From Exiguobacterium antarcticum DSM 14480 (GTDB lineage Bacteria; Bacillota; Bacilli; Exiguobacteriales; Exiguobacteriaceae), in NCBI RefSeq assembly GCF_000685865.1, contig NZ_JMKS01000003.1, forward strand, positions 62,001 to 126,000: a DNA stretch of 64,000 nucleotides. Direction: 5' to 3'. Within the stretch, counting starts at the first letter, position 1. Every line of letters begins with the position of its first letter. This document shows, piece after piece, positions 23,937 to 33,445 of the stretch. The position numbers were made by a program, and so were the translations under genes. The notes under the pieces were generated by a model, which saw nothing but the letters and a program-made list of their open reading frames with translations, was not told the origin of the DNA and searched no databases.

Positions 23937-24320
23937 TCATAAGATCGTATGTGCGATTTCTTGTGACAACATTTGTTTAATGCTGTTCTCTTGATCGAGT
24001 ACCGCTACTTTAGGAACATGCTCAGCGATTTCTTCGTTCGTGAGTTGTGCATACGCCATGATGATGACCTCATCACCAATTTGGAAATGACGTGCCGCTG
24101 CTCCGTTTAAACAGATGACCCCTGAACCACGTGCCCCTTTGATGGCATACGTCTCAATCCGGGCACCGTTCTGATTATTCGTCACTTGAACTTTCTCGTT
24201 TTCAAGAATTCCGACAGCATCCAGTAAGTCCTCATCAATCGTAATCGACCCGACATAATGGAGGTTGGCCTCCGTGACGCGGGCTTTGTGTAATTTTGCG
24301 TGCATGAATGTTCGTAACAT
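23937..24320 (-). CDS. panD: aspartate 1-decarboxylase
   Basis: A 127-residue pyruvoyl enzyme that makes beta-alanine from aspartate for pantothenate. The Gly-Ser self-cleavage site is visible in '[13 protein letters not shown]' (Ser25 becomes the pyruvoyl group), followed by '[19 protein letters not shown]'. The start at 24320 gives the normal family length and correct spacing from AGGAGC. It lies two bases after panC, last in the panB-panC-panD operon. Confidence 0.96.
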   Translation of the reverse strand: MLRTFMHAKLHKARVTEANLHYVGSITIDEDLLDAVGILENEKVQVTNNQNGARIETYAIKGARGSGVICLNGAAARHFQIGDEVIIMAYAQLTNEEIAEHVPKVAVLDQENSIKQMLSQEIAHTIL

Positions 24321-24322
24321 GG

Positions 24323-25153
24323 TCATGCTCCTCTCGTATATAATAAGTTATCGATCAAGCGGGCTGATTCGAATTGAACCGCAACCGCTAATAAAATCGT
24401 TTCTGTCGTTGCATCGATCGGTCCAAGTGTCGGATAAGCGACGGCTTCGACATAATCGATCGTCGTTCCTTCAAATTGCAAAAGTGTACGTGTTTTTTCG
24501 AGAACCGTGTCAAGCGGCTGCCCTTGATCGAGCGCCTGTTTTGCTTCGACTAATGCTTGTTGAATCCCCGGTGCCTGTTCCCGTTCTCGATCAGACAGAT
24601 AGACATTCCGCGACGATTTCGCCAGCCCATCTGCTTCTCGAATGATTGGACACCGTTTGATTTCGACCGGGACAAAATAATCCGCGACATATCCTTCAAT
24701 CAAAGCGAGTTGTTGCGCATCTTTTAATCCGAAATAGGCACGCGTCGGCTGGACGATATTAAACAATTTACTGACGACGGTCAGGACACCATCAAAATGT
24801 CCCGGACGTGAAGCGCCACATAAGACGTCATCCCCAGAACGAACGGTCACTCGGGCCATATCGAGCGGATACATCACCTCGTTTGTCGGATAAAACAGAT
24901 AGTCCACTCCGGCAGATTGCGCCAGTTGCTGATCACGTATTTCGTCACGCGGGTACCGGTCCAAATCTTCATTCGGTCCGAATTGTGTCGGATTCACAAA
25001 AATACTTAAGACTACGATGTCATTTTCTGCACGGGCCTGCTCGAGTAACGAGGCATGCCCTTCATGCAGGAATCCCATCGTCGGAACAAATCCGATTGAT
25101 TGTTGTCCGCTTAATTCTTCCCGCAATTGTTCGACGCTCCGCATGATCTTCAT
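24323..25153 (-). CDS. panC: pantothenate synthetase
   Basis: A 276-residue ATP-dependent ligase that joins pantoate and beta-alanine. Signatures are '[20 protein letters not shown]' (HIGH-like), '[17 protein letters not shown]' and '[21 protein letters not shown]', '[10 protein letters not shown]' and '[11 protein letters not shown]'. ATG 25153 overlaps the panB stop (ATGA) with GGAGG 9 bases upstream. Confidence 0.96.
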   Translation of the reverse strand: MKIMRSVEQLREELSGQQSIGFVPTMGFLHEGHASLLEQARAENDIVVLSIFVNPTQFGPNEDLDRYPRDEIRDQQLAQSAGVDYLFYPTNEVMYPLDMARVTVRSGDDVLCGASRPGHFDGVLTVVSKLFNIVQPTRAYFGLKDAQQLALIEGYVADYFVPVEIKRCPIIREADGLAKSSRNVYLSDREREQAPGIQQALVEAKQALDQGQPLDTVLEKTRTLLQFEGTTIDYVEAVAYPTLGPIDATTETILLAVAVQFESARLIDNLLYTRGA

Positions 25154-25989
25154 TCTGTTGTTCCTCCGTATAAGGCACCAATCAATTCTTCATCCATCAT
25201 GAACGAGTGCGCGAGTTCTGGAAACGTACCATTTTTTACTTCTTTGACATAATTAGCGATTGCTTCTGTCCCCGACGTATTCCAGTCGGCATACGCCTTG
25301 ACGAATTTCGGAAGACGTCCAACTCCGTAAGTCAGAATATCATGATAGACCAGCACTTGTCCGGCAACATCCGAACCAGCCCCAATCCCGATCACCGGAA
25401 TCGTCAACAACTCTTGGACCCGTTTGGCTAACGGATGAGGGACACATTCTAACACAAGCATCTTCGCTCCGGCTTGCTCGGCCGCTAAGCTGTCGGCAAT
25501 CAACTGTTCAGCTGCCTCAAGTGATTTCCCCTGGACCTTAAATCCTTCTAAAACCCCAACAGATTGTGGCGTCAGTCCTAAATGGGCGACACAAGGCATA
25601 CCGGCATCTGTCAAACGACGAATCGTCGTTAAGATGTCGCCTGCTCCTTCAAGCTTCAAAGCGTCCGCGTTACTTTCCTGGAAGATACGCGCCGCTGCGT
25701 CAAGCGTCCGGTCGAACGAACCGTGGTAACTGGCAAACGGCATATCAACGACCATAAACGTGTTGGGAGCTCCTCGACGTACAGCACGGGCATGATGGAC
25801 CATGTCATCAACAGTCACGGCAATCGTTGAATCATATCCAAGAATCACATTCCCCAATGAATCGCCGACTAACAATAAATCAACTTGCCCGGCTTCTGCT
25901 AGTTTCGCCGAAGGATAATCATAAGCTGTCAGCATGACGAGCTTCTCTCCGGTTTGTTGTTTTTTTAATAAAGGTGTCATCGTATGCAT
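25150..25989 (-). CDS. panB: 3-methyl-2-oxobutanoate hydroxymethyltransferase
   Basis: A 279-residue enzyme that makes ketopantoate from ketoisovalerate and methylene-tetrahydrofolate, the first step to pantothenate. Visible signatures are '[16 protein letters not shown]', '[17 protein letters not shown]', 'LEGAG' and '[20 protein letters not shown]'. AAGGAGAG precedes ATG 25989. It heads the pan operon behind a long structured leader. Confidence 0.97.
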   Translation of the reverse strand: MHTMTPLLKKQQTGEKLVMLTAYDYPSAKLAEAGQVDLLLVGDSLGNVILGYDSTIAVTVDDMVHHARAVRRGAPNTFMVVDMPFASYHGSFDRTLDAAARIFQESNADALKLEGAGDILTTIRRLTDAGMPCVAHLGLTPQSVGVLEGFKVQGKSLEAAEQLIADSLAAEQAGAKMLVLECVPHPLAKRVQELLTIPVIGIGAGSDVAGQVLVYHDILTYGVGRLPKFVKAYADWNTSGTEAIANYVKEVKNGTFPELAHSFMMDEELIGALYGGTTE

Positions 25990-26182
25990 GTGTGTTCTCT
26001 CCTTCGTAGTTTAGAGAGGACAAAAGGAAACGCCTTTCCTTCCTAAATAAATCATTAGGAAAGAAGGCGTGGATAAGTGCAATATCGTCCTTCTGTCCCT
26101 GTCCGAGTAGGATCAAGGCAGTAAAATAAAACCTATCAATCAAAGCCTTTAACCGGTATGACTCCAAATGGCTATCATCCTT
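25990..26182 (-). promoter_or_regulatory. structured 5' leader of panB, candidate pan RNA motif
   Basis: About 190 nt of leader contain nested pairing on the minus strand. An outer helix joins GGACAGAAGGA with TCCTTTTGTCC. An inner hairpin joins ACGCCTTCTTTCCTAA with TTAGGAAGGAAAGGCGT. A conserved 'pan' RNA is known upstream of pantothenate operons in Firmicutes; I place this leader there tentatively because covariance was not tested. Confidence 0.5.
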
Positions 26183-26188
26183 GCACTT

Positions 26189-26218
26189 AGTATACATGAT
26201 TCAAAAAGCAGACTGCAA
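26189..26218 (-). promoter_or_regulatory. panB promoter
   Basis: On the minus strand, TTGCAG (26213-26218) and TATACT (26189-26194) are 18 bp apart, about 200 bases before the panB start codon. Confidence 0.7.
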
Positions 26219-26228
26219 ACGTCCGAAC

Positions 26229-27200
26229 TTACATTTCTGTCCAGTAAATCAATTCAGCGGAATGAAACGTTTTGATTCCTTCTTCCGTTTCGATTTGAAG
26301 TGTCCCATCAGACTGGATGCCGCGCAGATAACCTGTTACCGTCATTTGCCGCGTACGTAGTGTCACCAATTCGTTTAGTCGATCAGCATACGTTTCCCAT
26401 TCTGACACAAATGACGCAAAGCCATCGACTAACCAGCGCTGATACATCTGTTCAAATTCATTTAAAAACAACGCGACGATTTTTGCGCGGGAAAATGATT
26501 TTCCCGTCGCGAGTTTTAATGACGTCGCCCGGTTCGTCAACACGTCCGGAAAGTTTTCGTGCCGGACGTTTATCCCAATCCCAATGATCACGGAATTGAT
26601 CCGATCGGCTTCTGTCTGCATTTCCGTTAGGATTCCAGCCACTTTTCGATCGGCAATCAATAAATCGTTTGGCCATTTGATCGTGACCGGTACCTCAAGC
26701 GTCCGTAATACTTTTGACAAGGCGATTCCCGCAAGCAACGTCAACTGACCCGCTTGATGCAGCGGTGCCTCCGGACGCAAAATCAGACTCATCGCAATAC
26801 CGGCTCCTCGCGTCTCATGCCAGACCCGCCCGAGTTGACCACGGCCACTCGTTTGAAAATCACAGACGATGAGCGTTCCTTCGGTTGCTTCTTGTTGCGC
26901 TTGTTCATGAGCGATCCGCTGTGTCGTTTCCGTCTCTTCTAAATGAACAATCTGTTGTCCTAACTGTTTTGTTTGGAGATGCTGTTCAATGGCGAGTGCT
27001 GTCAGCCGGTCTCCTTGATCAATGAGATGATAGCCTGTTTTTTTGTTTGATTCGATTTGATAGCCCGCTTCTTTTAATGATACAATTTGTTTCCAAATAG
27101 CGGTACGTGAAATATTCAGCTGATCAGCCAACTCCTGACCGGATATCCAGTCGGTCTGCATCAAGGTTTGGAGGATCCGGTCCCGTGTTGTTTTTTCCAA
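26229..27200 (-). CDS. birA: bifunctional biotin-protein ligase / biotin operon repressor
   Basis: A 323-residue BirA. An N-terminal winged helix (about 1-65, 'LADQLNISRTAIWKQIVSL') allows transcriptional repression, and a ligase domain carries 'FQTSGRGQLGRVWHE' and 'IKWPNDLLIADRKVAGIL'. The small C-terminal SH3-like domain is also present. It attaches biotin to carboxylase carrier proteins. The start is a TTG at 27200, inside the cca end (40-base overlap), with AAGGGAAG upstream. Confidence 0.94.
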   Translation of the reverse strand: MEKTTRDRILQTLMQTDWISGQELADQLNISRTAIWKQIVSLKEAGYQIESNKKTGYHLIDQGDRLTALAIEQHLQTKQLGQQIVHLEETETTQRIAHEQAQQEATEGTLIVCDFQTSGRGQLGRVWHETRGAGIAMSLILRPEAPLHQAGQLTLLAGIALSKVLRTLEVPVTIKWPNDLLIADRKVAGILTEMQTEADRINSVIIGIGINVRHENFPDVLTNRATSLKLATGKSFSRAKIVALFLNEFEQMYQRWLVDGFASFVSEWETYADRLNELVTLRTRQMTVTGYLRGIQSDGTLQIETEEGIKTFHSAELIYWTEM

Positions 27201-28306
27201 GTCATCACTTCCCTTAATAAACTGTCACGTTGATTCTCAAGATGACGGTAGACCACTTGTTTTTCCAAGTGATGAAGCGCCTCTTTAATCTCTTTTTTGT
27301 GTAAGCCGAGTGCGATCATGTCACGTCCATTGACGGTCAAGTCTTTTAACTGGCGAATCGGTAACGTGGTCCGTTCGTCATGATGACGACCCGTCATTTC
27401 ATTTAAGTGCAACAATTCTTCATCTGATAAACGATAACGTTGCCAGTCCGATAACGTTTCCTCGTTAACGAGCACCGCTAATGTCTTCGCACGCGTTTCT
27501 TGTTTCTTCGAGCGTTTCCAGGCCCGCAACGCTTCCGGACGTAGACCTGCCACCAATACGAGTGTCCAGACGTCCTCTGTCGACACACCGTTGAAGGGAA
27601 GTCTGATCAACTGTTCGATGATCGACCGGTCGAGGTGAGGGAGATACGCATAGACTCCTGTCCGAAGCATCGCTTCTAACGCTGCCGTCCGACCTGGTCC
27701 TAACAATAATTTTTCAACCTCATTTGCAATCCGCTCAACCGCAACCGCCTGAAGATGTTCTTGTTTGTCTTTGATCGCTTGTTCCGTCTGAGGATCAAGT
27801 GAAAACTCCAACTGACTCATGAATCGAAATGCTCGAATCATGCGGAGCGCATCTTCATCGAACCGGTCTTCTGCTCGTCCGACCGTACGAACGATTTTTG
27901 CTGCCAAGTCATCTTGACCCCCGAACAAGTCCACAAGCCCTGTCGGCTTGAGTGCCATCGCATTGATTGTAAAATCGCGTCGAGTCAAATCTTCCTCTAA
28001 GCTGACCCCGAGTGTCACTTCGTCCGGTCGACGACGGTCACTGTACGTACTTTCTGAACGAAATGTCGTCACTTCGAACGGGTCATGGTCTAGGACAACC
28101 GTGACGGTCCCATGATCGAGACCTGTCGGAATGACGACAGGAAACAAGGGGATCACTTCGTGAGGGAACAAGGATGTCGCCAAATCATAGTCACCCGGTT
28201 GCCGTTTCAGTAACATATCACGGACGGCTCCACCGACGATATACGCTTCCCCGCCCGCCTGTTCAATCGTCTGAATGATTTGATTCGCCCGCTCAAGCAT
28301 TTTCAT
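27161..28306 (-). CDS. cca: CCA-adding tRNA nucleotidyltransferase
   Basis: A 381-residue class II enzyme that adds or repairs the tRNA 3' CCA. The head shows 'YIVGGAVRDMLLKRQPGDYDLATS' in two blocks: GGAVRD and the DYD metal site. 'RRDFTINAMAL' and 'RFDEDALRMIRAFRF' follow. I place the start at ATG 28306, overlapping the bshA end by 14 bases; an in-frame extension to 28468 has no homologous character. Its ribosome site is weak, implying coupling to bshA. Confidence 0.94.
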   Translation of the reverse strand: MKMLERANQIIQTIEQAGGEAYIVGGAVRDMLLKRQPGDYDLATSLFPHEVIPLFPVVIPTGLDHGTVTVVLDHDPFEVTTFRSESTYSDRRRPDEVTLGVSLEEDLTRRDFTINAMALKPTGLVDLFGGQDDLAAKIVRTVGRAEDRFDEDALRMIRAFRFMSQLEFSLDPQTEQAIKDKQEHLQAVAVERIANEVEKLLLGPGRTAALEAMLRTGVYAYLPHLDRSIIEQLIRLPFNGVSTEDVWTLVLVAGLRPEALRAWKRSKKQETRAKTLAVLVNEETLSDWQRYRLSDEELLHLNEMTGRHHDERTTLPIRQLKDLTVNGRDMIALGLHKKEIKEALHHLEKQVVYRHLENQRDSLLREVMTWKKQHGTGSSKP

Positions 28307-29441
28307 ATCGTGCACACACCCGTTCATAAAGAAGTTCATATGCCCGAACGACTTGATTGGAGTCAAACCGTCGCCGCGTATCCCGAATCCCTTCCTCTGC
28401 CAACTCTTCTCGTAGTGACGGGTCGTCTGCCAAACGACCAATCCGGTCGGCTGCCGCTTTGACATCATAGGTCGGAACGATAAATCCGGTTTTCCCGTCT
28501 TGAATCACTTCCGGTAATCCACCGGCACTCGAGACGACGCTTGGAACCCCCACCGCCATCGCCTCCAGAACAACAAGACCAAATGCTTCCTTTTCCGATA
28601 ATAATAAATGGATGTCACTGATCGCTAATAATTGAGCGACATGTTCTTGTTTCCCAGCAAAAATAATCTTGTCGTAGATCCCCAGTTCTTTCGCTCGTCG
28701 TCTTGTCTGCCCCATCTCTGGACCGTCACCAACAAGCAGCAGGCGCATCGCCCGACCATTTGACGCAATCGCAAAAGCGGCTAACGTGTCATCAATCCGC
28801 TTGACCGGACGGAAGTTCGAAATATGAATGACGACGGTCTCATCCGGCTCAATCCCGTAATGACGTTTCAAACGATCATCTCGCATCGGATAATAAACAC
28901 TTTCATCAATCGAGTTCGGAATCACATCGATCGAATACTGCCCGTTTAACGTCATATTCGTCTCCAGGGCAAGACTTTCCGAGACGGCTGTGACGGCATC
29001 CGAACTTTCAATCCCGTAACGGATGGCAGGCTGCATCTCTAAGTCTTGACCGATGACCGTGATGTCCGTACCGTGTAAGGTCGTTACGACACCCACCCCT
29101 TTTTTCTTCGCCATGTTTCGGCCCAGTTCGGCACACACCGCATGGGGGACTGCGTAATGGGCATGGATGATGTCGAGATCAAACAGGTCGATCACTTCCG
29201 CCACTTTCGAAGCCAATGTAATATCGTACGGTGGATACTTAAAGACCGAATATTGATTCACTTCGACGAGATGGACAGTGATGTTCGGTCGATACTCCGT
29301 CAGGCGGAAGGGAATGCTTGATGTAATGAAATGAACATCATGTCCCCGATCCGCTAATTTCATACCGAGTTCCGTCGCAACGACGCCACTGCCGCCGACT
29401 GATGGGTAACAAAGAATCCCAATCGCTTTTTTCATATTCAC
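28293..29441 (-). CDS. bshA: N-acetyl-alpha-D-glucosaminyl L-malate synthase (bacillithiol synthesis)
   Basis: A 382-residue GT4 glycosyltransferase that starts bacillithiol synthesis from UDP-GlcNAc and malate. Signatures are 'CYPSVGGSGVVATELG', 'TTLHGTDITVIGQD' and 'SEKEAFGLVVLEAMAVGVPSV', the last being the EX7E donor-sugar site. The start is GTG 29441 with GGAGAG 7 bases upstream; ATG 29435 is possible. bshB1, beside bshA in B. subtilis, is absent here. Confidence 0.94.
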   Translation of the reverse strand: MNMKKAIGILCYPSVGGSGVVATELGMKLADRGHDVHFITSSIPFRLTEYRPNITVHLVEVNQYSVFKYPPYDITLASKVAEVIDLFDLDIIHAHYAVPHAVCAELGRNMAKKKGVGVVTTLHGTDITVIGQDLEMQPAIRYGIESSDAVTAVSESLALETNMTLNGQYSIDVIPNSIDESVYYPMRDDRLKRHYGIEPDETVVIHISNFRPVKRIDDTLAAFAIASNGRAMRLLLVGDGPEMGQTRRRAKELGIYDKIIFAGKQEHVAQLLAISDIHLLLSEKEAFGLVVLEAMAVGVPSVVSSAGGLPEVIQDGKTGFIVPTYDVKAAADRIGRLADDPSLREELAEEGIRDTRRRFDSNQVVRAYELLYERVCARYENA

Positions 29442-29607
29442 TCACTCACTCTCCACTGATAATGTCCTCTATCCTGCTCATTGTAATCAAATTAGCGACT
29501 AAAAACTACATCGACCACTTTTCGAACGATTTTCGTGAGAAAGACTAGTCTTTTTTGAATTCTGCCGTTACCCTAGAGAAAGAGTCATGTCAGAGAGGAG
29601 CAAACAG

Positions 29608-30495
29608 ATGGCACCCCCATTCCAGTTTCCGATTCGAATTCAAAATATCATTTGGATTTTAATCGGATCATTTATTTTTGCCTTTGGTATTTATCATTTT
29701 AACGTTCAAAACGAGTTAGCTGAAGGAGGCTTTACCGGAATCACCTTGATTTTAAAAGGGTTGTTCGGATTTTCTCCTTCCATCACCAATCTGGTCTTGA
29801 ACATTCCGCTTTTCTTCGTCAGCTATAAGCTGCTTGGTCGGACGACGTTCATCTACACGTTGATCGGCACGTTCAGCTTTTCGATTTGGTATGGCTTGAT
29901 CGCGAAGTATTCACCGCTTGAGATTTTATTGAAGGATGACATGGTACTTGCTGCCTTATTTGCCGGCGTTTTCATCGGTGTTGGTCTCGGTATCATCTTC
30001 AACAACGGTGGCACGACCGGTGGCGTCGATATCATCGCCCGCCTGACGAAACGCTATTTTGGTTGGTCGATCGGAAGAACGTTTATGGTCTTCGACTTTT
30101 TTGTCATCATTGCCTCTTTAACGTATCTCGACTACAAACAGGCGATGTACACGTTACTCGCCGTTTACGTTGGGGCGCGTGTCATCGATTGGATGCAAGA
30201 AGGTACGTATGCCGGAAAAGCGGCGATGATCATCAGCGATCAACGAACGGAGATTGCGGACGGGATTCACGCAACGATGAACCGGGGAACGACCCGCCTG
30301 GTCGCAAAAGGTGGTTACTCGGGACGAGACTTGGAAGTGCTCTACGTCGTCGTTGCCCGTAATGAAATCACGCGACTGAAAACACTCGTCAAGTCCGTCG
30401 ATCAACACGCCTTCATCACCTTACATGACGTTTATGAGGTCACGGGAGAAGGATTTACGTTTGACGAAAACCGAATCCCAATCAAAGAAACGTGA
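29608..30495 (+). CDS. YitT family membrane protein (DUF161/DUF2179)
   Basis: A 295-residue protein with five or six membrane helices in the first ~200 residues ('NIIWILIGSFIFAFGIYHFNV', 'GVGLGIIFNNGGTTGG') and a C-terminal cytoplasmic DUF2179 domain ('AAMIISDQRTEIADGIH', 'LYVVVARNEITRLKTLV'). It corresponds to B. subtilis YpjC, which lies in the same neighbourhood; the function is unknown. Start at ATG 29608 is supported by GAGAGGAG. It is one of the few rightward host genes here. Confidence 0.88.
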   Translation: MAPPFQFPIRIQNIIWILIGSFIFAFGIYHFNVQNELAEGGFTGITLILKGLFGFSPSITNLVLNIPLFFVSYKLLGRTTFIYTLIGTFSFSIWYGLIAKYSPLEILLKDDMVLAALFAGVFIGVGLGIIFNNGGTTGGVDIIARLTKRYFGWSIGRTFMVFDFFVIIASLTYLDYKQAMYTLLAVYVGARVIDWMQEGTYAGKAAMIISDQRTEIADGIHATMNRGTTRLVAKGGYSGRDLEVLYVVVARNEITRLKTLVKSVDQHAFITLHDVYEVTGEGFTFDENRIPIKET

Positions 30496-30514
30496 CACGT
30501 TGTTGTGTCCACAA

Positions 30515-30553
30515 CAAAAAAACGAGGAATCCAAAAGGACTCCTCGTTTTTTT
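30515..30553. terminator. bidirectional terminator
   Basis: AAAAAAACGAGGA pairs with TCCTCGTTTTTTT between the convergent ends of the YitT-family gene and yugP. Confidence 0.9.
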
Positions 30554-30557
30554 CTAT

Positions 30558-31238
30558 TTAGTCATCACTAGACGGTGCAAAGACGAGCAATGCGAGTCGG
30601 ACGAATTCAGCTACGGCAACGAGTGTCGCTGCAACATAAGTCCAAGCAGCTGCGTTCAATACGCGACGTGAACCCCGTTCTTCTTCCGCATCAATGATCC
30701 CGTGTTCCGTCAACTGGGCCATCGCCCGGTTCGAGGCATCAAACTCGACGGGTAACGTCACGAGTTGGAAGATGACCGCTCCAAGCATCAAGATGACACC
30801 AAGAATCGCAAAACCGGTGATACCGGCAAACAAACCAATCAGCAATAACGGAAACGATAGGTTCGACGTGATCGAAGCGACTGGTGCAATCCGGTGACGG
30901 ACACGCATCATCCCATAATCCGTTGCATCTTGAATGACGTGACCGATTTCGTGTGCGGCAATCGAAACAGCTGATACCGTTGAACCGTAATAGACATCTT
31001 CCGAAAGACGAACGACTTTATTCGTCGGATCGTAGTGATCGGACATCGTTCCGCCAATCGGCTCAAGGCGGACATTTGTAATTCCATTTTGTTTCATGAT
31101 GAAATCAGCGACTTGCGCCCCTGTCACCCCACTATGAATCGGCACTTGTTGATATTTTTTATACGTTTTTCTGACACGCATCTGAGCCCAGATCGGCACG
31201 ATGATGATGATGGCCAAATAAATCAGATAGTTCGCCAT
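30558..31238 (-). CDS. yugP: YugP-like neutral zinc metallopeptidase
   Basis: A 226-residue membrane protease. It has an N-terminal membrane helix, the zinc site 'AAHEIGHVIQDATDYG' (HEIGH) near residue 95, and further helices at about 125-165 and the C-terminus. The target is unknown; the family is thought to act in membrane protein turnover. AAGGAG precedes ATG 31238. Confidence 0.88.
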   Translation of the reverse strand: MANYLIYLAIIIIVPIWAQMRVRKTYKKYQQVPIHSGVTGAQVADFIMKQNGITNVRLEPIGGTMSDHYDPTNKVVRLSEDVYYGSTVSAVSIAAHEIGHVIQDATDYGMMRVRHRIAPVASITSNLSFPLLLIGLFAGITGFAILGVILMLGAVIFQLVTLPVEFDASNRAMAQLTEHGIIDAEEERGSRRVLNAAAWTYVAATLVAVAEFVRLALLVFAPSSDD

Positions 31239-31283
31239 GTGGCATCTGCTCCTTCATAAAAAGATTATATCCTTATTTTATGT

Positions 31284-31883
31284 TCAAGCGAACTTATTGT
31301 CAATCGAATCGCGTACGACAAACCAATATCCCATCAAAAGACATAATCCAGTCAGCCAAAACGATCCGTACCCAATCCACTGGATGTGCTCAGCAAGTGC
31401 CGGATAACGTGGCCATTGTCCTAGTACATAATCGACGACATCGTTATGAAGGACCCAAATGGCGACTAACACAAGTTCTCTTGTCCGAAACGTCATCACG
31501 GGGGCATATAAAATAGCTTGGAACGCCATCGCCCCATGTGAAACCATCAACATCAAGGCCATCGCCGTTAAGTAGGAATCACCCGTTCCCAGTTCGCGTA
31601 ACATCAAGGCGTTCATGATGACCGCCCAGACACCATATTTGATGAGCGTCACAAAAGCGAGGGCTTCAAATAACCGCGAACGTCGATTGAAAATCCAAAG
31701 GAAAACGATGATTGTAAAAAAGAATGATGCTGTCGGGCTGTCGGGAATAAACGGATAGTAATACCATTTCGACTGCGCCAGTTGCGGTTGATACCAATAA
31801 TAACCATACAGGGTACCCGCGAGATTGATTAACGCGAGTGGCCACAAAACAGCTTTATGCGTCAAAATGTGTAAAAAGGGCAT
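31284..31883 (-). CDS. ypjA: YpjA, DUF1405 integral membrane protein
   Basis: A 199-residue protein with five or six membrane helices and conserved aromatic loops ('LYGYYWYQPQL', 'WVLHNDVVDYVLG'). It corresponds in size and place to B. subtilis YpjA, next to qcrABC. The function is unknown. GAGGTGAAGTCAG precedes ATG 31883. Confidence 0.87.
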   Translation of the reverse strand: MPFLHILTHKAVLWPLALINLAGTLYGYYWYQPQLAQSKWYYYPFIPDSPTASFFFTIIVFLWIFNRRSRLFEALAFVTLIKYGVWAVIMNALMLRELGTGDSYLTAMALMLMVSHGAMAFQAILYAPVMTFRTRELVLVAIWVLHNDVVDYVLGQWPRYPALAEHIQWIGYGSFWLTGLCLLMGYWFVVRDSIDNKFA

Positions 31884-31904
31884 CTGACTTCACCTCATGA
31901 TAGA

Positions 31905-31932
31905 CAAAAACCGGAGGAAAATTCCCCCGGTT
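31905..31932 (-). terminator. terminator after qcrC
   Basis: On the minus strand an ACCGGGGGA/TCCTCCGGT stem is followed by T5, between qcrC and ypjA. Confidence 0.75.
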
Positions 31933-31938
31933 GTCATC

Positions 31939-32730
31939 TTATTTATTGTTTTCTCCGCCTTCACCGTATGAAGCGATGAATTTGGCGAGTTCTTTACGGT
32001 CTGCATCTGAACCTTTGTACTGTCCAGCAGGCATCGATCCGACCCCTTTGTCTGCAATCTCATAAATTTCTTCTTCTGTCTTTTTCGTACCGACGAGGGC
32101 CGGAGCTGCTGCTCCACCTTCAAGGTTTTTCCCGTGACAGTTGACACATGATTGGTTCGAGTAAATCTCAAACCCTTTTGCTGCTGTATCGATTTCAGGC
32201 CCTTCGTTCATCGTCAACTCACCTTGTTTATGGATTGTATCCCAGTGCGTTGTTTGAACAGATTCCCAAGTCAAGAAAATGATTGAGACAATTCCGAGTA
32301 ACATCATGCTGACTGCAACCGGACGTTTCGCTGGGCGACGCTCAATGCCTTGATCTAACCATGGTGCTACGAGTAATGCCGTAAAGGCAAGACCCGGAAG
32401 GATGACAGTCCCCATCAAGATGTATGGACCGGCAGCAAATTGATATTTCAAGAGCTGATAGAGGAATAGGAAGTACCAGTCCGGAAGTGGAATGTACGAC
32501 GTATTCGTCGGGTCAGCAATGTTTTGAAGTGGTGCCGCTTCAACGATTGTCAATGTCATGAAGCCAATCAAGAAGACCGCTCCAACCATCCATTCGCGAA
32601 GTAAGAAGTTTGGCCAGAACGCTTCCGTCCGACCTGGATACTCTGAATAATCTTTTGACTTATTCGGCATCCGGTTGTTGATCGACACCCGTGAATCGGT
32701 GACGAATTTCATTCCTTTACCACGATGCAT
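31939..32730 (-). CDS. qcrC: menaquinol:cytochrome c reductase cytochrome b/c subunit
   Basis: A 263-residue fusion of a subunit IV-like cytochrome b C-terminal half and a cytochrome c domain. Three membrane helices precede 'SNQSCVNCHGKNLEGG', where CVNCH binds heme c near residue 198. It is the third subunit of the Bacillales bc complex that oxidises menaquinol. N-terminus 'MHRGKGMKFVTDSR' is family-typical. Confidence 0.96.
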   Translation of the reverse strand: MHRGKGMKFVTDSRVSINNRMPNKSKDYSEYPGRTEAFWPNFLLREWMVGAVFLIGFMTLTIVEAAPLQNIADPTNTSYIPLPDWYFLFLYQLLKYQFAAGPYILMGTVILPGLAFTALLVAPWLDQGIERRPAKRPVAVSMMLLGIVSIIFLTWESVQTTHWDTIHKQGELTMNEGPEIDTAAKGFEIYSNQSCVNCHGKNLEGGAAAPALVGTKKTEEEIYEIADKGVGSMPAGQYKGSDADRKELAKFIASYGEGGENNK

Positions 32731-32770
32731 CGTGTTCTCCCCCTTTTAGTTGTCTAAAGTAATTGTCGGT

Positions 32771-33442
32771 TTAAAGTGGTCCAGAGATCCCTTGTTTGCG
32801 GATCATCATGAAGTGGGCCCCGAGCAAGACGAACAATGCTGCAGGAAGGAAGAAGACGTGAATCGCAAAGAATCGAGCAATTGTACTCGCTCCGACGATT
32901 TCTCCACCCGCAAGGAGTGTTTTCGCGATACCACCGATGACTGGAATACTCTCAGCAATCTGAATGGTAACTTTCGTCGCGAATAAGGCTTTCATGTCCC
33001 ATGGCAACAGATATCCTGTCAGACCAAGCGCTAAGACAACGAAGAACAACAGAACGCCGACGACCCAGTTCAATTCACGTGGTTTTTTGTAAGAACCTGT
33101 GAAGAAGACGCGTAATGTATGTAAGAACAACATTACGATAACAACGGATGCGCCCCAGTGGTGCATACCACGAACGATTTGACCGTGGGCGACTTCATTT
33201 TGAAGATAATAAACAGACGCGTGTGCGTTGATGATATCTGGTACATAATACATCGTCAAAAACATTCCCGAAAGAATCTGAATGACAATCGTAAAGAATG
33301 TCAGCCCGCCAAAACAATAAACGAATGCTGAAAAGTTATGCGCCGGGTTAACGTGTTCTGGTACTTCATGATCGGCGATATCTCGCCACAGCGGAGTAAT
33401 ATCTACCCGCTCATCGATCCAATCATAGATTTTTTGCATCAT
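32771..33442 (-). CDS. qcrB: menaquinol:cytochrome c reductase cytochrome b subunit
   Basis: A 223-residue cytochrome b6-type protein with four membrane helices. The heme ligand histidines are in 'VRGMHHWGASVVIVMLFLHTLRV' (split: HHWGAS and LHTLRV) and 'ARFFAIHVFFLPAALF'. It forms the membrane core of the bc complex with qcrA and qcrC. GAGGTG precedes two adjacent ATGs. Confidence 0.97.
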   Translation of the reverse strand: MMQKIYDWIDERVDITPLWRDIADHEVPEHVNPAHNFSAFVYCFGGLTFFTIVIQILSGMFLTMYYVPDIINAHASVYYLQNEVAHGQIVRGMHHWGASVVIVMLFLHTLRVFFTGSYKKPRELNWVVGVLLFFVVLALGLTGYLLPWDMKALFATKVTIQIAESIPVIGGIAKTLLAGGEIVGASTIARFFAIHVFFLPAALFVLLGAHFMMIRKQGISGPL

Positions 33443-33445
33443 CGC

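Noticed and set aside
25919-26197. 92-codon leftward frame covering the panB leader
   Set aside because: It overlaps the panB start in another frame, and the region has the features of a structured untranslated leader.
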